DNA of 64,000 bases from Rotaria socialis (lineage: Eukaryota; Rotifera; Eurotatoria; Philodinida; Philodinidae), in the NCBI GenBank assembly GCA_905331475.1, contig CAJNYU010000512.1, positions 186,001-250,000 on the forward strand, given 5' to 3'. The notes beneath the pieces were generated by a model. That model searched no databases. It was not told the DNA's origin and was given only the letters and a program-made list of their open reading frames with translations. Positions 1 to 14,900 of the stretch are shown here, piece after piece. Position 1 is the stretch's first letter; every line of letters begins with the position of its first letter. Made by a program: the position numbers and the translations under genes.

Positions 1-1818
1 TCTCGTGGACGAATGATCATAATACTGAGACATATATCTAAGAAGAATAAACGTTGAAATAGACAAAAAATATACCCGTTTGTAACTATTCTGATTTTAA
101 ACATCTAATAAGTATTAGTTTATTGATAATGAAAGTTAAAAACTATGCAATATAGCTAGAAAAATATAATGATGACGAGTCTGTTACCTAAAGAATAGTG
201 ATTGTCTCAACGGGCTTTTTTTTCAACAAAAATGAAGAGTTCTACCTAAAATACTGAATCCAGAGCTGTATTTTACGATGTAATTATTACACAAAAATTC
301 ATTGTTTTTCACACAAAATTTGATTCCCTATCAAATAGAAATGTTGACAAGAGGTTGACTCACGAGAGTGAAAACTTATTTTGAATCATTCAAATGAATT
401 TCAACATTCGAAAACTCTGTATTGATCATTAATCTAATGCTGACATCAATGACAGAACCTATTCATTATGATTTCAAATAAACTCATTAAAATTTAGACT
501 AGCAAAAACTTAACACTTCTAGTGTTCTATTTATATCAGACAATATCGTGGAAGATAGTTTCACTTTTTTTTGAAAATCAGGATATATTTTATGTCTATT
601 TTGAAAAAAAAGAAATAAATACTTTTCCCCTCATTTTTATTGAAATGATAAGATGAACTAATCCATCTACTTCAGTATTCATTGGTGAACTGCAGCGAGT
701 TTTTTTTTCGGGTTTGCGCAAACAGTAAATAAAAACTTTACACCGATATCAAACTCTTTTTTTGAAATGTGGGTTCGATAGAGACGCCCTCCAGCTTGCA
801 AATGATGTGCCTTATTTCTGGAAAAATACTCAATCCATGAAGTTGGACAAGGAAAATATACCAAAAAAATCGGAGTCCGACTTAAACTTGATTCCGAGTT
901 TTTTTGCGATCGTTTTCTGCGTAGAACTGCAGGACTAAAAACGTTTTCAAATCCAAATCCATCATTCGACAGCTATACGATTGCACTATCGAGTTCACAT
1001 CTCGAAAAAGAATTTGATCTTGATGAAATGTTTTTATTTACTGTTTACTCAAAACCCGAGAAAAGTTGTTCATACAACTATTACCAAGAGGTAAATGATC
1101 TTTGCTGATCAAATACACCCGTCGATGACGAAAGTATGCGGGTTGATAACAATATTGACCTGCCAGAGCAACATACATCTAACAAAATTAAATTAACCAT
1201 TCGCTTAAACATTTGTACTCAATTAAAATCTCATGTAATTGCAGAAAATTTTCCTAATTAGAACAGTTGTTTGACATGAATACGGCCATGAGTAAGTTTG
1301 TGAATGATTTAGGCATCCAATGATCTGCGTGACAATAATTTATAATATGTTACTTATTTAATTTTTTTCGAATCTTAAATAATGCGAAATGAGTCAACCA
1401 TAAGAACTTTCATCATAATTTAATACGATATCCATTATTTCTCTAAAACTTTGGAAAAAGAGAACAAGAGTTTTTTTGTAAAAAGAAGTACAAAAGACTC
1501 TAATGAATTAATAGACAGAAATCTTTTCAAAAAATGAATGATTCATTAGGATCGAGATAACATGGATAGTGACTAATGAAAAATTACTTTACAGTTTAAA
1601 CTAAATCCGATATACCTAACTGATTCGACGTTATGATTATTTCTCAGACTTTACACTCAGAAAAAAGACGAAAAATAAAATGTTACATTTTATTGACAAT
1701 CCTAACAAAGTAATATAGTCATAATTTTACATAATTAATCATGCTTTCTTTCTAAGATTAATTTACAAAAGAAAAAAAAGGAATGAAGCTATACATAAAT
1801 ATTGCTTTTTCAAAAATA
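1..1818. other. Gene-free left flank
   Basis: No exon chain or recognisable protein was found on either strand. The stretch is AT-rich with many short homopolymer runs. The only structure seen is the inverted repeat at about 690-1076, listed separately. A 61-codon open frame on the minus strand at 679-864 lies inside that repeat and is not supported as a gene. Confidence 0.6.
690..1076. repeat. Diverged inverted repeat (fold-back element)
   Basis: The sequence from about 690 to 812, with the core AAACAGTAAATAAAAAC, reappears as its reverse complement at about 960-1076, separated by roughly 150 bp. The arms share blocks such as TCGGGTTT, AAACAGTAAATAAAAA and AATGATG, with substitutions and small indels between them. 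No coding capacity or clear target-site duplication was seen. It could be a decayed MITE or fold-back transposon. Confidence 0.55.
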
Positions 1819-2768
1819 TTATATACAAGTTTTTAGATAGTTAAGACGGATTTGTCGAATTTGTTCATTGACTCTATCATAAATGTGACCCTTAGGAGTT
1901 TTATGAACCTAGTAAGTAAAAATAAATATAAAAATACATTTAAGAATACTTCAACATACATGTTGTTTGATAAATGGTTCTAGATGACGAAGAGGAACGC
2001 TTGTACAAGTTGGATCATCACTCATGAGATATTTCATAATTTTCGGATATGCAACAATATGCTTGAAATATTTATTTCGACGAGCTTGACGTTCAATAAT
2101 TGACTGTATCGATAATTTCCGGGCTTGTAAAAGTATTTTAGATTTATCCATTTGTTTTTCATCATCTTCGTCTTCATCATCGTCGTTATCTTCCTGTTTT
2201 TCATCGTCTTTGTTTTCTTCTTCTTCTTCTTCTTCTAGATTCTCCTTTTCGCCTTCGTCATCGGAATCCGGATTTGATGTTTTTGTTGAATCTAAAAAGA
2301 AACAAAGTAGATAACTAGACGGAAAATGAAAAAATTCTAAATCATACCACTATTTTCTTCTACATCTATTATTTCTCGTTCTAAAATAATCCATTAGTCA
2401 TTATCATAATACTTTTCTCAATACAATTCTCACTTGTTTTTTTTATAGGTGTATCATCTAATAAATGGAAAACAGATTATTTAAATGATTTTATAAAAAT
2501 TTCTTTCTTTTACCTGTTTGCGGTATTTGATTTAAAAATTCAATTGAATCTTTATTCATTTTATGAATAATTTTCATAAATCTTGCTTTTAAATCGTATA
2601 ATCGCTCAGATAAAACTTGAATATCTCTTCGAACTTGTTCATCTTTAATTGAGTCGCCATCATCATCCTCTTCATCATCCGCAGTTTCTTTGTTGATAAA
2701 CAATAAAACAAAATGAAAGTGTTGCATCTTTTATTTGACTTACTTCTTGATTTTCTATTTGGTCTCAT
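1819..2768 (-). CDS. Unrecognised acidic protein, about 225 aa, six exons
   Basis: I do not recognise the family. Six short exons join in one frame from the ATG at 2766-2768 to the TAA at 1819-1821. The N-terminus is basic (MRPNRKSRK). It is followed by an acidic patch and a helical segment around RRDIQVLSERLYDL, then a long Glu/Asp-rich stretch coded by 2150-2290. The C-terminal half is basic and helical (ARRNKYFKHIVAYPKIMKYL) and ends in IRQIRLNYLKTCI. This layout of an acidic centre between two conserved-looking helical ends suggests a nuclear or chaperone-like binding protein, but that is only inference. The ATG directly follows a 3' splice-site-like TTTTACAG, and the upstream GlnRS stop is 178 nt away with an AATAAA between. 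The gene may therefore be the second cistron of an operon, matured by spliced-leader addition. Confidence 0.7.
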
Positions 2769-2946
2769 CTGTAAAATGTGAAATGTAAAAAAGAAATTGT
2801 TTTCCCATAAGAGCTTTCGGCAAAATGTTTTATTTTAAAACAAAAAACAATCAAATTTGTCGATAAGACAGCCTCAGGTATGCGTTTTATTTTTAAAAAC
2901 AAGAATAACAAGCTCGTTTCAATCGTCAATGAAAAGAGAAAACAAA

Positions 2947-6734
<3,788 letters not shown>

Positions 6735-7448
6735 TTCTCAAAAACAAAATGTATACGCAAGATGTATTATTTATTTTTTTCTCGTTTAAATAGTCAGTAC
6801 AAAGGAATTTTCCTCTCACAGCTATTCAGTAGCTGATGCAATGTACCATGCGGCTTATGACACTACACCGACAGAAAAGGAAGAGGAACGAAAAGACTTA
6901 TCGACTGCTTGAGTCACTGTCAAGGTTTCCATGATGCAATGCAAATTATGAGCGAACATAAACGATAGCTACTATATGAAATCATGACAAATAGAAATCA
7001 TATTCATTAAAAATTGAATCATATTTTCAAAGTATATATCTAGAAATCAAAAAAAAAATGAATTCTTTTTTATCACATAAATTTAAATGACATGTTCTGT
7101 GAGAAATTGGAAAAAAAACAGCAAACTCATTTTTATATTCTACTTTCATATTAAACATTTTTTTTAGAACAAACTAGATACAATATAGTGTAGAATATGA
7201 ATCTTCATTTCTTTCACAAAACTTATAGAACCATCACCGGCACCTACTTGTCGTATGCATTATACATAGCTAAGTAGTATGGGAGAAAGAATAAAGATAG
7301 AAAAGACGATGAACAAAAAAAAACATCTATGTATATAGATGTTATCACGTAACACTTTTTCAATATTAGAAAACAAATAATATATAAAGAAACAGTTATG
7401 TGATTAACAAAAGAAAACACGAATTTAAATACTATTATAAATTGTGTA
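6735..7448. other. Intergenic region upstream of GlnRS
   Basis: Separates the GlnRS start from the 3' end of the next minus-strand gene. It presumably holds the GlnRS promoter and the neighbour's terminator. No motif could be assigned. Short open frames here are low-complexity and hydrophobic by chance. Confidence 0.5.
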
Positions 7449-8308
7449 TCAATGAGGGGTAGACGATGTACTATACTTTCGTTTATTGTGATTTCGCTTG
7501 TTATTATTTCGCCGATGATCACTTAAATATCGATTTAATGTATCTAATGTTTTTCGTTCTTCATTTATTAAAAGATTTATTTCTTGTTCAATGCATGTTC
7601 GATCCTTAGAAAATTTCAGCTTATATGTATTTCGAAGTTGATCAAGTTCACCTTGAAACTGCTCGGCAAATTGCAACATATTATTGGTTGCAACTGATTG
7701 AATTGATTTTGTATCCGCTTCAATAGTTGTGTTTTGATTCATGAGGCCATTATAATTAGTAGCTGTGGTTGCAAGCGGAGGTGATGACGATCGAAGAGAT
7801 AACTGATCGGCTGAAGGATAATCCGTAATAATAGTGCGTGGTGGTGATGACCAACCGGATTCCGTTTTCCTATTTTTTTTTTATATTATGATGAATTTTA
7901 ATACTATGCAACAGTTAAGAAGAATTAATTATTTAATAAGAAATTTCCATCTGATGGACTACTCATACAAGGGCTATGAAATAACATCTAAAGTGAATGG
8001 TGAAGTATTTCTAATAGAAATTTTACATCTGACTCTCTGTCTCCTCTACAAATCAAGAAAAACAAATTTCAGGAAAGCAATTTAATCGGGCGACAAATCT
8101 TTTATGGCACTAATATTGTGATAAAAAAAAGTTTCCATTTTCTCTTGATCTTAAGAAGGAAAACCAGTAAAACTTACTCCGAAGATGATATTAATATTGA
8201 CTCTTGGACAGTAGGCGGTGGTGTAGGATTTAAAAATAATAACAAACGCTGTTGGATATTCTCACGTTGAGGTGATAGTAAGGCAAATAAAGGTAATTGA
8301 TTTTGCAT
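7449..8308 (-). CDS. Unrecognised protein with C-terminal coiled coil
   Basis: Two exons join in frame across an intron at about 7869-8177 (donor GA|GTAAGT). The first, from the ATG at 8306-8308, codes MQNQLPLFALLSPQRENIQQ and a Pro-rich stretch (NPTPPPTVQESI). The second codes a Ser/Pro-rich linker (WSSPPRTIITDYPSADQL) and then a Gln/Glu/Lys-rich helix (QFAEQFQGELDQLRNTYKL, INLLINEERKTLDTLNRYL) predicted to form a coiled coil. It ends in a basic tail with HRRNNNKRNHNKRKY. The layout resembles a small scaffold or nuclear adaptor protein, but no family could be named. An AG sits 18 nt upstream of the chosen ATG, so a further 5' exon or a trans-splice site is possible. Confidence 0.55.
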
Positions 8309-8510
8309 GGGTGATCGATTAGCAATAGGCTATGGCGATGATACTTTTGATACAAATATTTATTTTCATCTCATCATCATCGGATATGTGGCGAGTCAAT
8401 AATGCACTTTTTTCCTCTAATGAAATCGGACAAACCATAGTTTATCACGGCCAACAAAATAACTAGATGTCGCTGCGTTCAAATAAACATAGCTCATGCT
8501 TCTTTTAGAA

Positions 8511-9003
8511 TATTTTTTTTTTGAATAACGTTTAATAGCAACAAGTTAAAGAACTACAATTTTTGCCATTGGAAAGAGAAGATGAAGACGTATCACACCA
8601 TATATTACTGATTTTTCTAACCTGTTTTTTGTAAAGTTTACCTTTTAAAGAACAAACCTATCTCGCGCGTTGTTTACAGTGAAGTTTTAATAATCAGGCT
8701 CACATTCAAACCACTAATCGAACATCTACAAACTGCGACAGACTCAGGTGTTAAATTCAATTATTTGGGAAAATACGTATTCTAGACGAACCATTACTAC
8801 GATTTTCTATCATCTCTTTTGTTTTTGCTTTTTTTAATGAAAAAATGGATTTTTCCGAAGGTTAAAAAATTGAATAAAAACACTTAAAAAATCCTATTAG
8901 AAAAATCAATGATCTACAGTTCGATGCGCCTTCATCTCTTCTTTCCAATAGTGCTGACCGCAGTTCTGTACCTTGTTGCTATTAAACGTTATTCAAAAAA
9001 TGC
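8511..9003. repeat. Inverted repeat with arms of about 110 bp
   Basis: The arm at 8511-8624 (core TTTGAATAACGTTTAATAGC) returns as its reverse complement at 8893-9003 (GCTATTAAACGTTATTCAAA), with about 270 bp between. Similarity continues inward through GGAAAGA-GATGAAG and CTGATTTTTCTAA-like blocks, with substitutions. No ORF or clear target-site duplication was seen. It is probably a degenerate fold-back or MITE-type element just upstream of the 7449-8308 gene. Confidence 0.6.
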
Positions 9004-9526
9004 TCGCGAGCATTCATGCTACGAGTACTTATGCGAAAGAAACAGATCTTATCGAAAGTTTAGTATTATGATGTTAGCTGAATAGTGATCAAATAGCATA
9101 GAAAAATAGAGCGAAGCACACTCTATCTATTGGTAAAAAAGAAACTTTTTTCGACTGCTGCTTGAGGAAATAAAGTACTTCCCTCACTTCTTTTCGATTG
9201 CCCTAAGTATTACTACGTATTTGGAAGCACGAATATCCAGAATTGTATTGGCAAACAAAATTCGACATATCTGCATCATACCATAGATAAAATACGTGAT
9301 TAATGCCGAGAAAAGTCATTCAAGACAACATGAAAGTAATTGATTGAAACTAGTCTGAATAAGATGTTTCTCTTTGATAACTTACATTTATTATTACTTT
9401 AATAATATGGGAAGATTTATGTTTATATTCATTCTACTAGTTATATATATATGTAAAGGAAATAGAGCTTTGATATAGAAAAGCCAATGGTTACTAGTAA
9501 AACAAATTTAAGTGAGTAGTTTTATA

Positions 9527-10372
9527 TAGTGGCGTAACCAGGATTTGTCGGGTGGTTGGGCTGAGCCCTAACGTTTTTCCAAAAATTAAAGAATTCTACT
9601 ATTTTTGTGGAAGTCAGCAGAATTCTCCATTCGTTTTTCGAAACTATTGCTGAAATCGTGTTCTACCTCTAAAACGTGCAAATCACTCAGCCAAGTATTC
9701 GACGTTGTATTACGTGCGGCCATTTTTATCAGTTCATTTTACTAAATATTCTCTCGTAACTGATAAACGAAACAGGTATAGTCATAACAGCAGCGGCAAG
9801 AAATATAACAGTTGGAATTGTCTGTTTCAGTGACACACAAGCAGAGAGAAATTTTCGAAAACGCGTTTAAAAGCACAGAGAATGACGAAAAATCGAGAAA
9901 ATGGGCATGTTTGGATGACAATAGAGGTTCCCAATTTTAAGCGAAAACGCTCATTTTTCGCTCTAATTGTGCATTCAAACGCGTTTTCAGCTGACAATTA
10001 GAATCCCCGATTGTCATACAAGTACACCCACTTTTCCTGAATCGTTTTCCTCTTTTTTTGTGCATTTAAAAGTGGTTTTCCAAATTCTTCTTTGCTTGGG
10101 AAATGGTTCAGCATAGAGATCATTACTGGTTAATTTTGAACCTTTCAACATCTGCTTCCGAACTTAAATTCCATTGCATAACGAGGAGAAATTAGTTTTC
10201 ATTTGTAATGCAAAAAGTTTTAGTATCAACTGAAAAAGAATGCAATCGTGCAGTGTTCTATTGTGTTTAGCGTCATAAAAAATCACTTTTTTCTAAAAAC
10301 GACCAGTGGTAGGGCACACATTCCCGGTGGTTGGACTGAGCCCAACCATGCCTTACCCTGGATACGCCACCA
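9527..10372. mobile_element. Non-autonomous hAT-like element, 846 bp, with 8-bp target duplication
   Basis: The ends are TAGTGGCGTAACCAGG on the left and, read inward from the right, TGGTGGCGTATCCAGG, imperfect terminal inverted repeats. The octamer GTTTTATA flanks both sides (9519-9526 and 10373-10380), which fits the 8-bp duplication made by hAT transposases. TIRs of the form CAGNGGCGTA-CCAGG are common in hAT elements. Near both ends is a small palindrome, GGTTGG-CTGAGCCC. The middle (about 9840-10100) is a diverged hairpin of about 100-bp arms (AAAACGCGTTTAAAAGCAC against GTGCATTTAAAAGTGGTTTT). No transposase ORF is present, so movement would need an enzyme supplied in trans. Confidence 0.8.
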
Positions 10373-10380
10373 GTTTTATA

Positions 10381-10970
10381 GTTTCTTCATGCATATTCCT
10401 TTTGTTGATAAATGATGAATCAAATCGTAAGACATGAAATTTCTTATGTGTATCTTGAAAAAATTAAATTATCCTAAATGATAGAATATTAAAAAAAAGA
10501 CAAGTCAATAGTTCAGTAATTATTAAATCAAAATAAAATTTCTCACACAAATATAGTAAACAAAGAGACTACAAAGTCCATAATCATGCATATCATAATA
10601 GTAATCTTCTTCGTTTTGATATCACTAAAAGTTATTTTTATTATTTTTTTAAAAGTTTCATAACAATCATTTTCTAGTATTTTCTTCCTTTCTATTCAAT
10701 GTTTCGTCTTAAAAAATACAAGATTAGATAAATACTCAATAGTAAAGAACGTCATTCTAACCTCGTAGAGTGTTTGAAAATGATTGTTTGTTTAAATTGT
10801 ATTGGAAAAGTTTAGCAATGCGTTCTAAATGCATATGAATCATTAATGATAAAAGCATAAGTCGAGTACTGTTGCGTGATATTTGGACTTGTTCATCATT
10901 GAAACGAACAGAATCTTAGTTAGGTAAAAATAAAAAATCTAAGTTGTTTGCTATTTTTATCATCATAAGA
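10381..10970. other. Intergenic, no gene seen
   Basis: AT-rich sequence between the hAT-like element and the small ORF at 10971. No exon, RNA gene or repeat could be supported. The last 10 nt (CATCATAAGA) contain the AG that could act as a trans-splice acceptor for that ORF. Confidence 0.4.
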
Positions 10971-11159
10971 ATGACGTATGCCAAAAGTAAGCATACGTAC
11001 AATAATATTAAAAGATTTTTTTCTTGTCTATCTGATGATCTTTGGTTATTATTCCTATCCACGAATGAGGAATATCGTTATCTTTACTATAAACTGATTG
11101 GCAAAGAACAATTAATGAGATTAGAGACACGATTACGTGAAAAAGTAACATATGCATAG
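10971..11159 (+). CDS. Small ORF, 62 aa, possible trans-spliced microprotein
   Basis: The frame runs from ATG at 10971 to TAG at 11157-11159. The predicted product is basic at the N-terminus (MTYAKSKHTYNNIKRF). It has a central LSDDLWLLFLSTNEEYRYLY and a charged helical end (IGKEQLMRLETRLREKV). Composition is less hydrophobic and less repetitive than chance frames nearby. The ATG lies 1 nt after an AG preceded by a pyrimidine-rich TTGCTATTTTTATCATCATAAG, like other likely trans-spliced starts in this window. No homologue is recognised. It may instead be a fragment of a decayed gene. Confidence 0.4.
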   Translation: MTYAKSKHTYNNIKRFFSCLSDDLWLLFLSTNEEYRYLYYKLIGKEQLMRLETRLREKVTYA

Positions 11160-11902
11160 TTAATGTTCAATTCTTATTGAAAAAATAAGCAAAAACTAGA
11201 AAAGAATTAATCTTGGATAATATAACTTACACAATTTTTGTCAAAATATTGAAAAATAAAATCTCAATGATTCAAATTCAGAATTAATTTTGCATCTTTT
11301 AAACAGAAGCGCCCAATAAAATTCGTTGTTTAAACATCTCATCAATTTATTTGCAACAAAAAAACATTTTGAAAATTTTAGAAACCCAAGATGCACTTAG
11401 AAATCCATTTTTAGAACAGTTTTTTTCGAATATTTGTTTATATTCCAGCCGGTTAGCATTGCATTCATAGTTATTTACGAGACTACTTTGTTCTAATTAT
11501 TTTCCAGACTTGTATTAACTCTCTTACTGGTTACGGGGATACTATGGTTCTGTTTTTTCCTAACTGTAAGCACACCCTCATGAATTATTGACGTAGACTG
11601 ATAATAACAGGAGTTAATAAAGAATAATAAGATTCTGTTCACTAACATAACCGGTTACAGATTGATCAGAACTTCTACAACTCGAACTCGAACAGGAAAG
11701 AACTAAGATTTTCTTAATCCAACAAAGTTCAAAACCCAGTACTTCCATATAGCTACCTGAAAGCATATCTCTATGGAAAAAAAAAGTTCATAGTTTTAGA
11801 AGCAAGAGATAAAAAAACAGTTTGATAAAATAATACACGATACGTTAATATGAAAAAATTACATAAAAACATAGATTTTCACCCTATAACTATATATTCC
11901 TA
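11160..11902. other. Intergenic, no gene seen
   Basis: AT-rich sequence between the small plus-strand ORF and the 3' end of the minus-strand LRR gene. An AATAAA around 11247 could serve the plus-strand ORF. Nothing else was supported. Confidence 0.4.
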
Positions 11903-14900
11903 CTACCAACTCGCCGATGAAAAATTATTTGTTATCTCATTTTGTATATGAGAAGATACAACTGCAAATCTTTGCCAAGTTATTGATTTAGTTAATGAAT
12001 ACATATAAGTATTTGCCGAACGCTCTGTCATAAATCTAATAATATTGCTTTTCTTTTGTGACAATACTTGATTTATTGAACTACTAATAATAAAAATAAT
12101 AATTAGCAATAAATACTATCAAAAACATCACCGGATTTCGATCAAAAATACACAAAAGAAATCAAATACGAAGCAGAAATGCTAACACTACAGAATATAA
12201 TTCAACAAAGAAAGAACTAGATTGAGTGGATTTCGAAGCAGTGTTTTTAATTGTTGTCATGGATGCTTCCATTTGCTTATCTAATTGACAATAATTTTGG
12301 CATTCTTGTTCAATATGAGACCATCGTTGTTGACATTGTGTAAAAATTCCTGTAATATTTCCAATTTCACGTCCTAACCATTGTTTAGGTGTTGCACATC
12401 GTGCAAATAACGACAATTCTATAGGTAATCGATAAAAATCACCACGTGCATGTGCTTTTTCTAAGTGACGTCGAAGTTCTGGCCTTAATATCCATTGATC
12501 AAGGTAGGTATCAATATCTGTATGTACACGATCAATACCATTTCCATCAGTTAATAAAACTCGATAGATATCACCATATTTTAAATAAAATAAATCACAT
12601 GTACAATGAAGTGGATTGTCCATTAAATAAAGACGTCGCAATGATGGAATTTGATCATAAGTACAAACGTCAAGTGAGCGTAAATGTGTACTTACAAGAT
12701 CAATTTCGATTAATGAACCGGCACGACAAAATGTTCGTTGTAAACTATGAGATGAGTCGTTTACTTTTGTTTGAAAATTATTTCTTCTCAATTTAATTGA
12801 TAGCAAATGTTGATTGGAAATGAATAGAAATGGTGAAAGATCATTTAATTGAGTGTTTTCAAGATCGAGATATTCCAGATTTTTGATTGGCTTCATTAAT
12901 TGATGTGTTAATAAACGTTGCCCTAATGGATTATTACTCAAAAGAAGAGTTTTTAAACGATATAATGAACGAAATGCATTGGGATCCATTATAGATATTT
13001 GATTATCGGATAAATCAAGTGTAATTATCGTTCGGCATCGACTAAATATAGCATAGGGTAGATAGGTTAATTTATTTTCACGTAATATCAATGTTTCTAA
13101 ACGTCTAAGATCAGTGAAATCTTGTTTATGTAATTCATGTAATTGATTTTTACTTAAATCAAGTGTACGTAATTGTTCGAGATGGCGTAAAAAACAATTA
13201 TTCAAAAGTGAACGAAATTGATTACGTTGTAAATTAAGATTAATAAGAGTTGAACTAAATGATTGAAAAATATTATTTGGAAGGTAAGAAAGAAAATTTG
13301 AAGCTAATATTATTGTTGTAACTGGTACATGATAATTAACGAATGTATTTGGTTCTATATTTGATATACCAAGACCATCCAGATTGATTGTGTGATCAGT
13401 AAATAAGAATGATGTTAATGATAGATTCGATTGAGATAAAGAATCAAATATTGATGAACTTAAATGGTCAATTGGCTCCGAAATTGGCACAACTAAAATA
13501 TTGAGAAAAAATTTTCATACGAAATCTCAGTCTTTTATTTTCAATTGTTTAGATTCAATGAACAATAGGATATTATGATAGGTAATCGATGTAAATGGAT
13601 GAGATACAAAAACGAAAGATTCAATATATATTTTTCTTAATAAAATTTGTATGAGAAGAAAATGTTTTATGCATTAAACTTATAATTGGACTTATTATTA
13701 TTATTGATAGTTAAGATGTACTTTTATGCATGTGCAAATGTAATACAATAACAGTACAAATGGTCTTCCGTACGATAACATCTATTTACTTACGATTGTC
13801 TGTATAGTAATGTCAATAAACAATGAATGCTATTCTCAATGAAGTTTAATCATTTCGAAAACTGATTTTCTTCGCAGTTACTAGCTAAAATCTTTTTTTT
13901 TCTCTCATAATTATGCGGTAAAAACTGTTACTAAATATTGTTCTTTTTAATTTATATATAACTTGATAAATACCATTTCGATAACTTCCAAAAAACACTT
14001 CGATTTGTCATGATTAGAGTCTCTAAACGTAATGTGTTATATAGGCTTTTGAACCTTGATATATTGAGAAATTGACATTTATTTGCTAATAATTATTGAT
14101 TGCGATATTTCTGTTATCATACTATATCGTACAAGTTTCCCAATGTAATTGATTATCTCTCTGTCAGAATGATCCTGTCAAAAAATAGCCTTCATGATCT
14201 TCTTTTTACATGATGACCATTAAACTTTCGAAGATTTTCAAGCCACAAAAAATGTGGTTGAGCAATTTGCTTCACGTTAGATAACATGAATTCATCAGTC
14301 TTGAAACTAGAACACAAAAGATGGCAGATTAATGAATATTGGTGTTCAGGAAGTATCACCTCTGTCAATTTGTTCTATGTGACCTTCTGCGAAACAGATC
14401 AATGATATATCATCACATACATATGTACATGTGTTTAAACATTAATCTCTACACAAGCAAAGAATTCAATCGAGGAAGTAAACGATTTTTTGTAATTACT
14501 CTTGAACCTACTATCGAAAGGATTTACACTGTGTAAGAAAAAAACCTATAAGTAAGTTCACCTTAATTAATAATTATGAAAATAAATCATAAAAAAAATC
14601 ATGCTTGGCACCAGATAAAGCAATATAACAAAAAAAGAAAACCAAAATTAAACTAAAACTGAAATAAAACAATTCATCATTTAATTATTTACTCTATTTG
14701 AATAGCTATACAATAACAGATTCTATAAATAAAACGATTATCTTTTCATTTAAGCACAACAGGTGTTCGCAGAGAATTACATAGACAGAAAACGATTATA
14801 ATGGGAGGAGATATGAGAAAGAATTGATGAAGTTAATTTGAATTTAAGTATTCTTTTTTTTCTTTCTCTTCTAATATCAATTCTAAGAAGTATTTATAAA

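Noticed and set aside
12446..12796. 116-codon plus-strand ORF opposite the LRR gene
   Set aside because: His/Tyr-rich antisense of the LRR coding exon, which has clear repeats and a cysteine cap.
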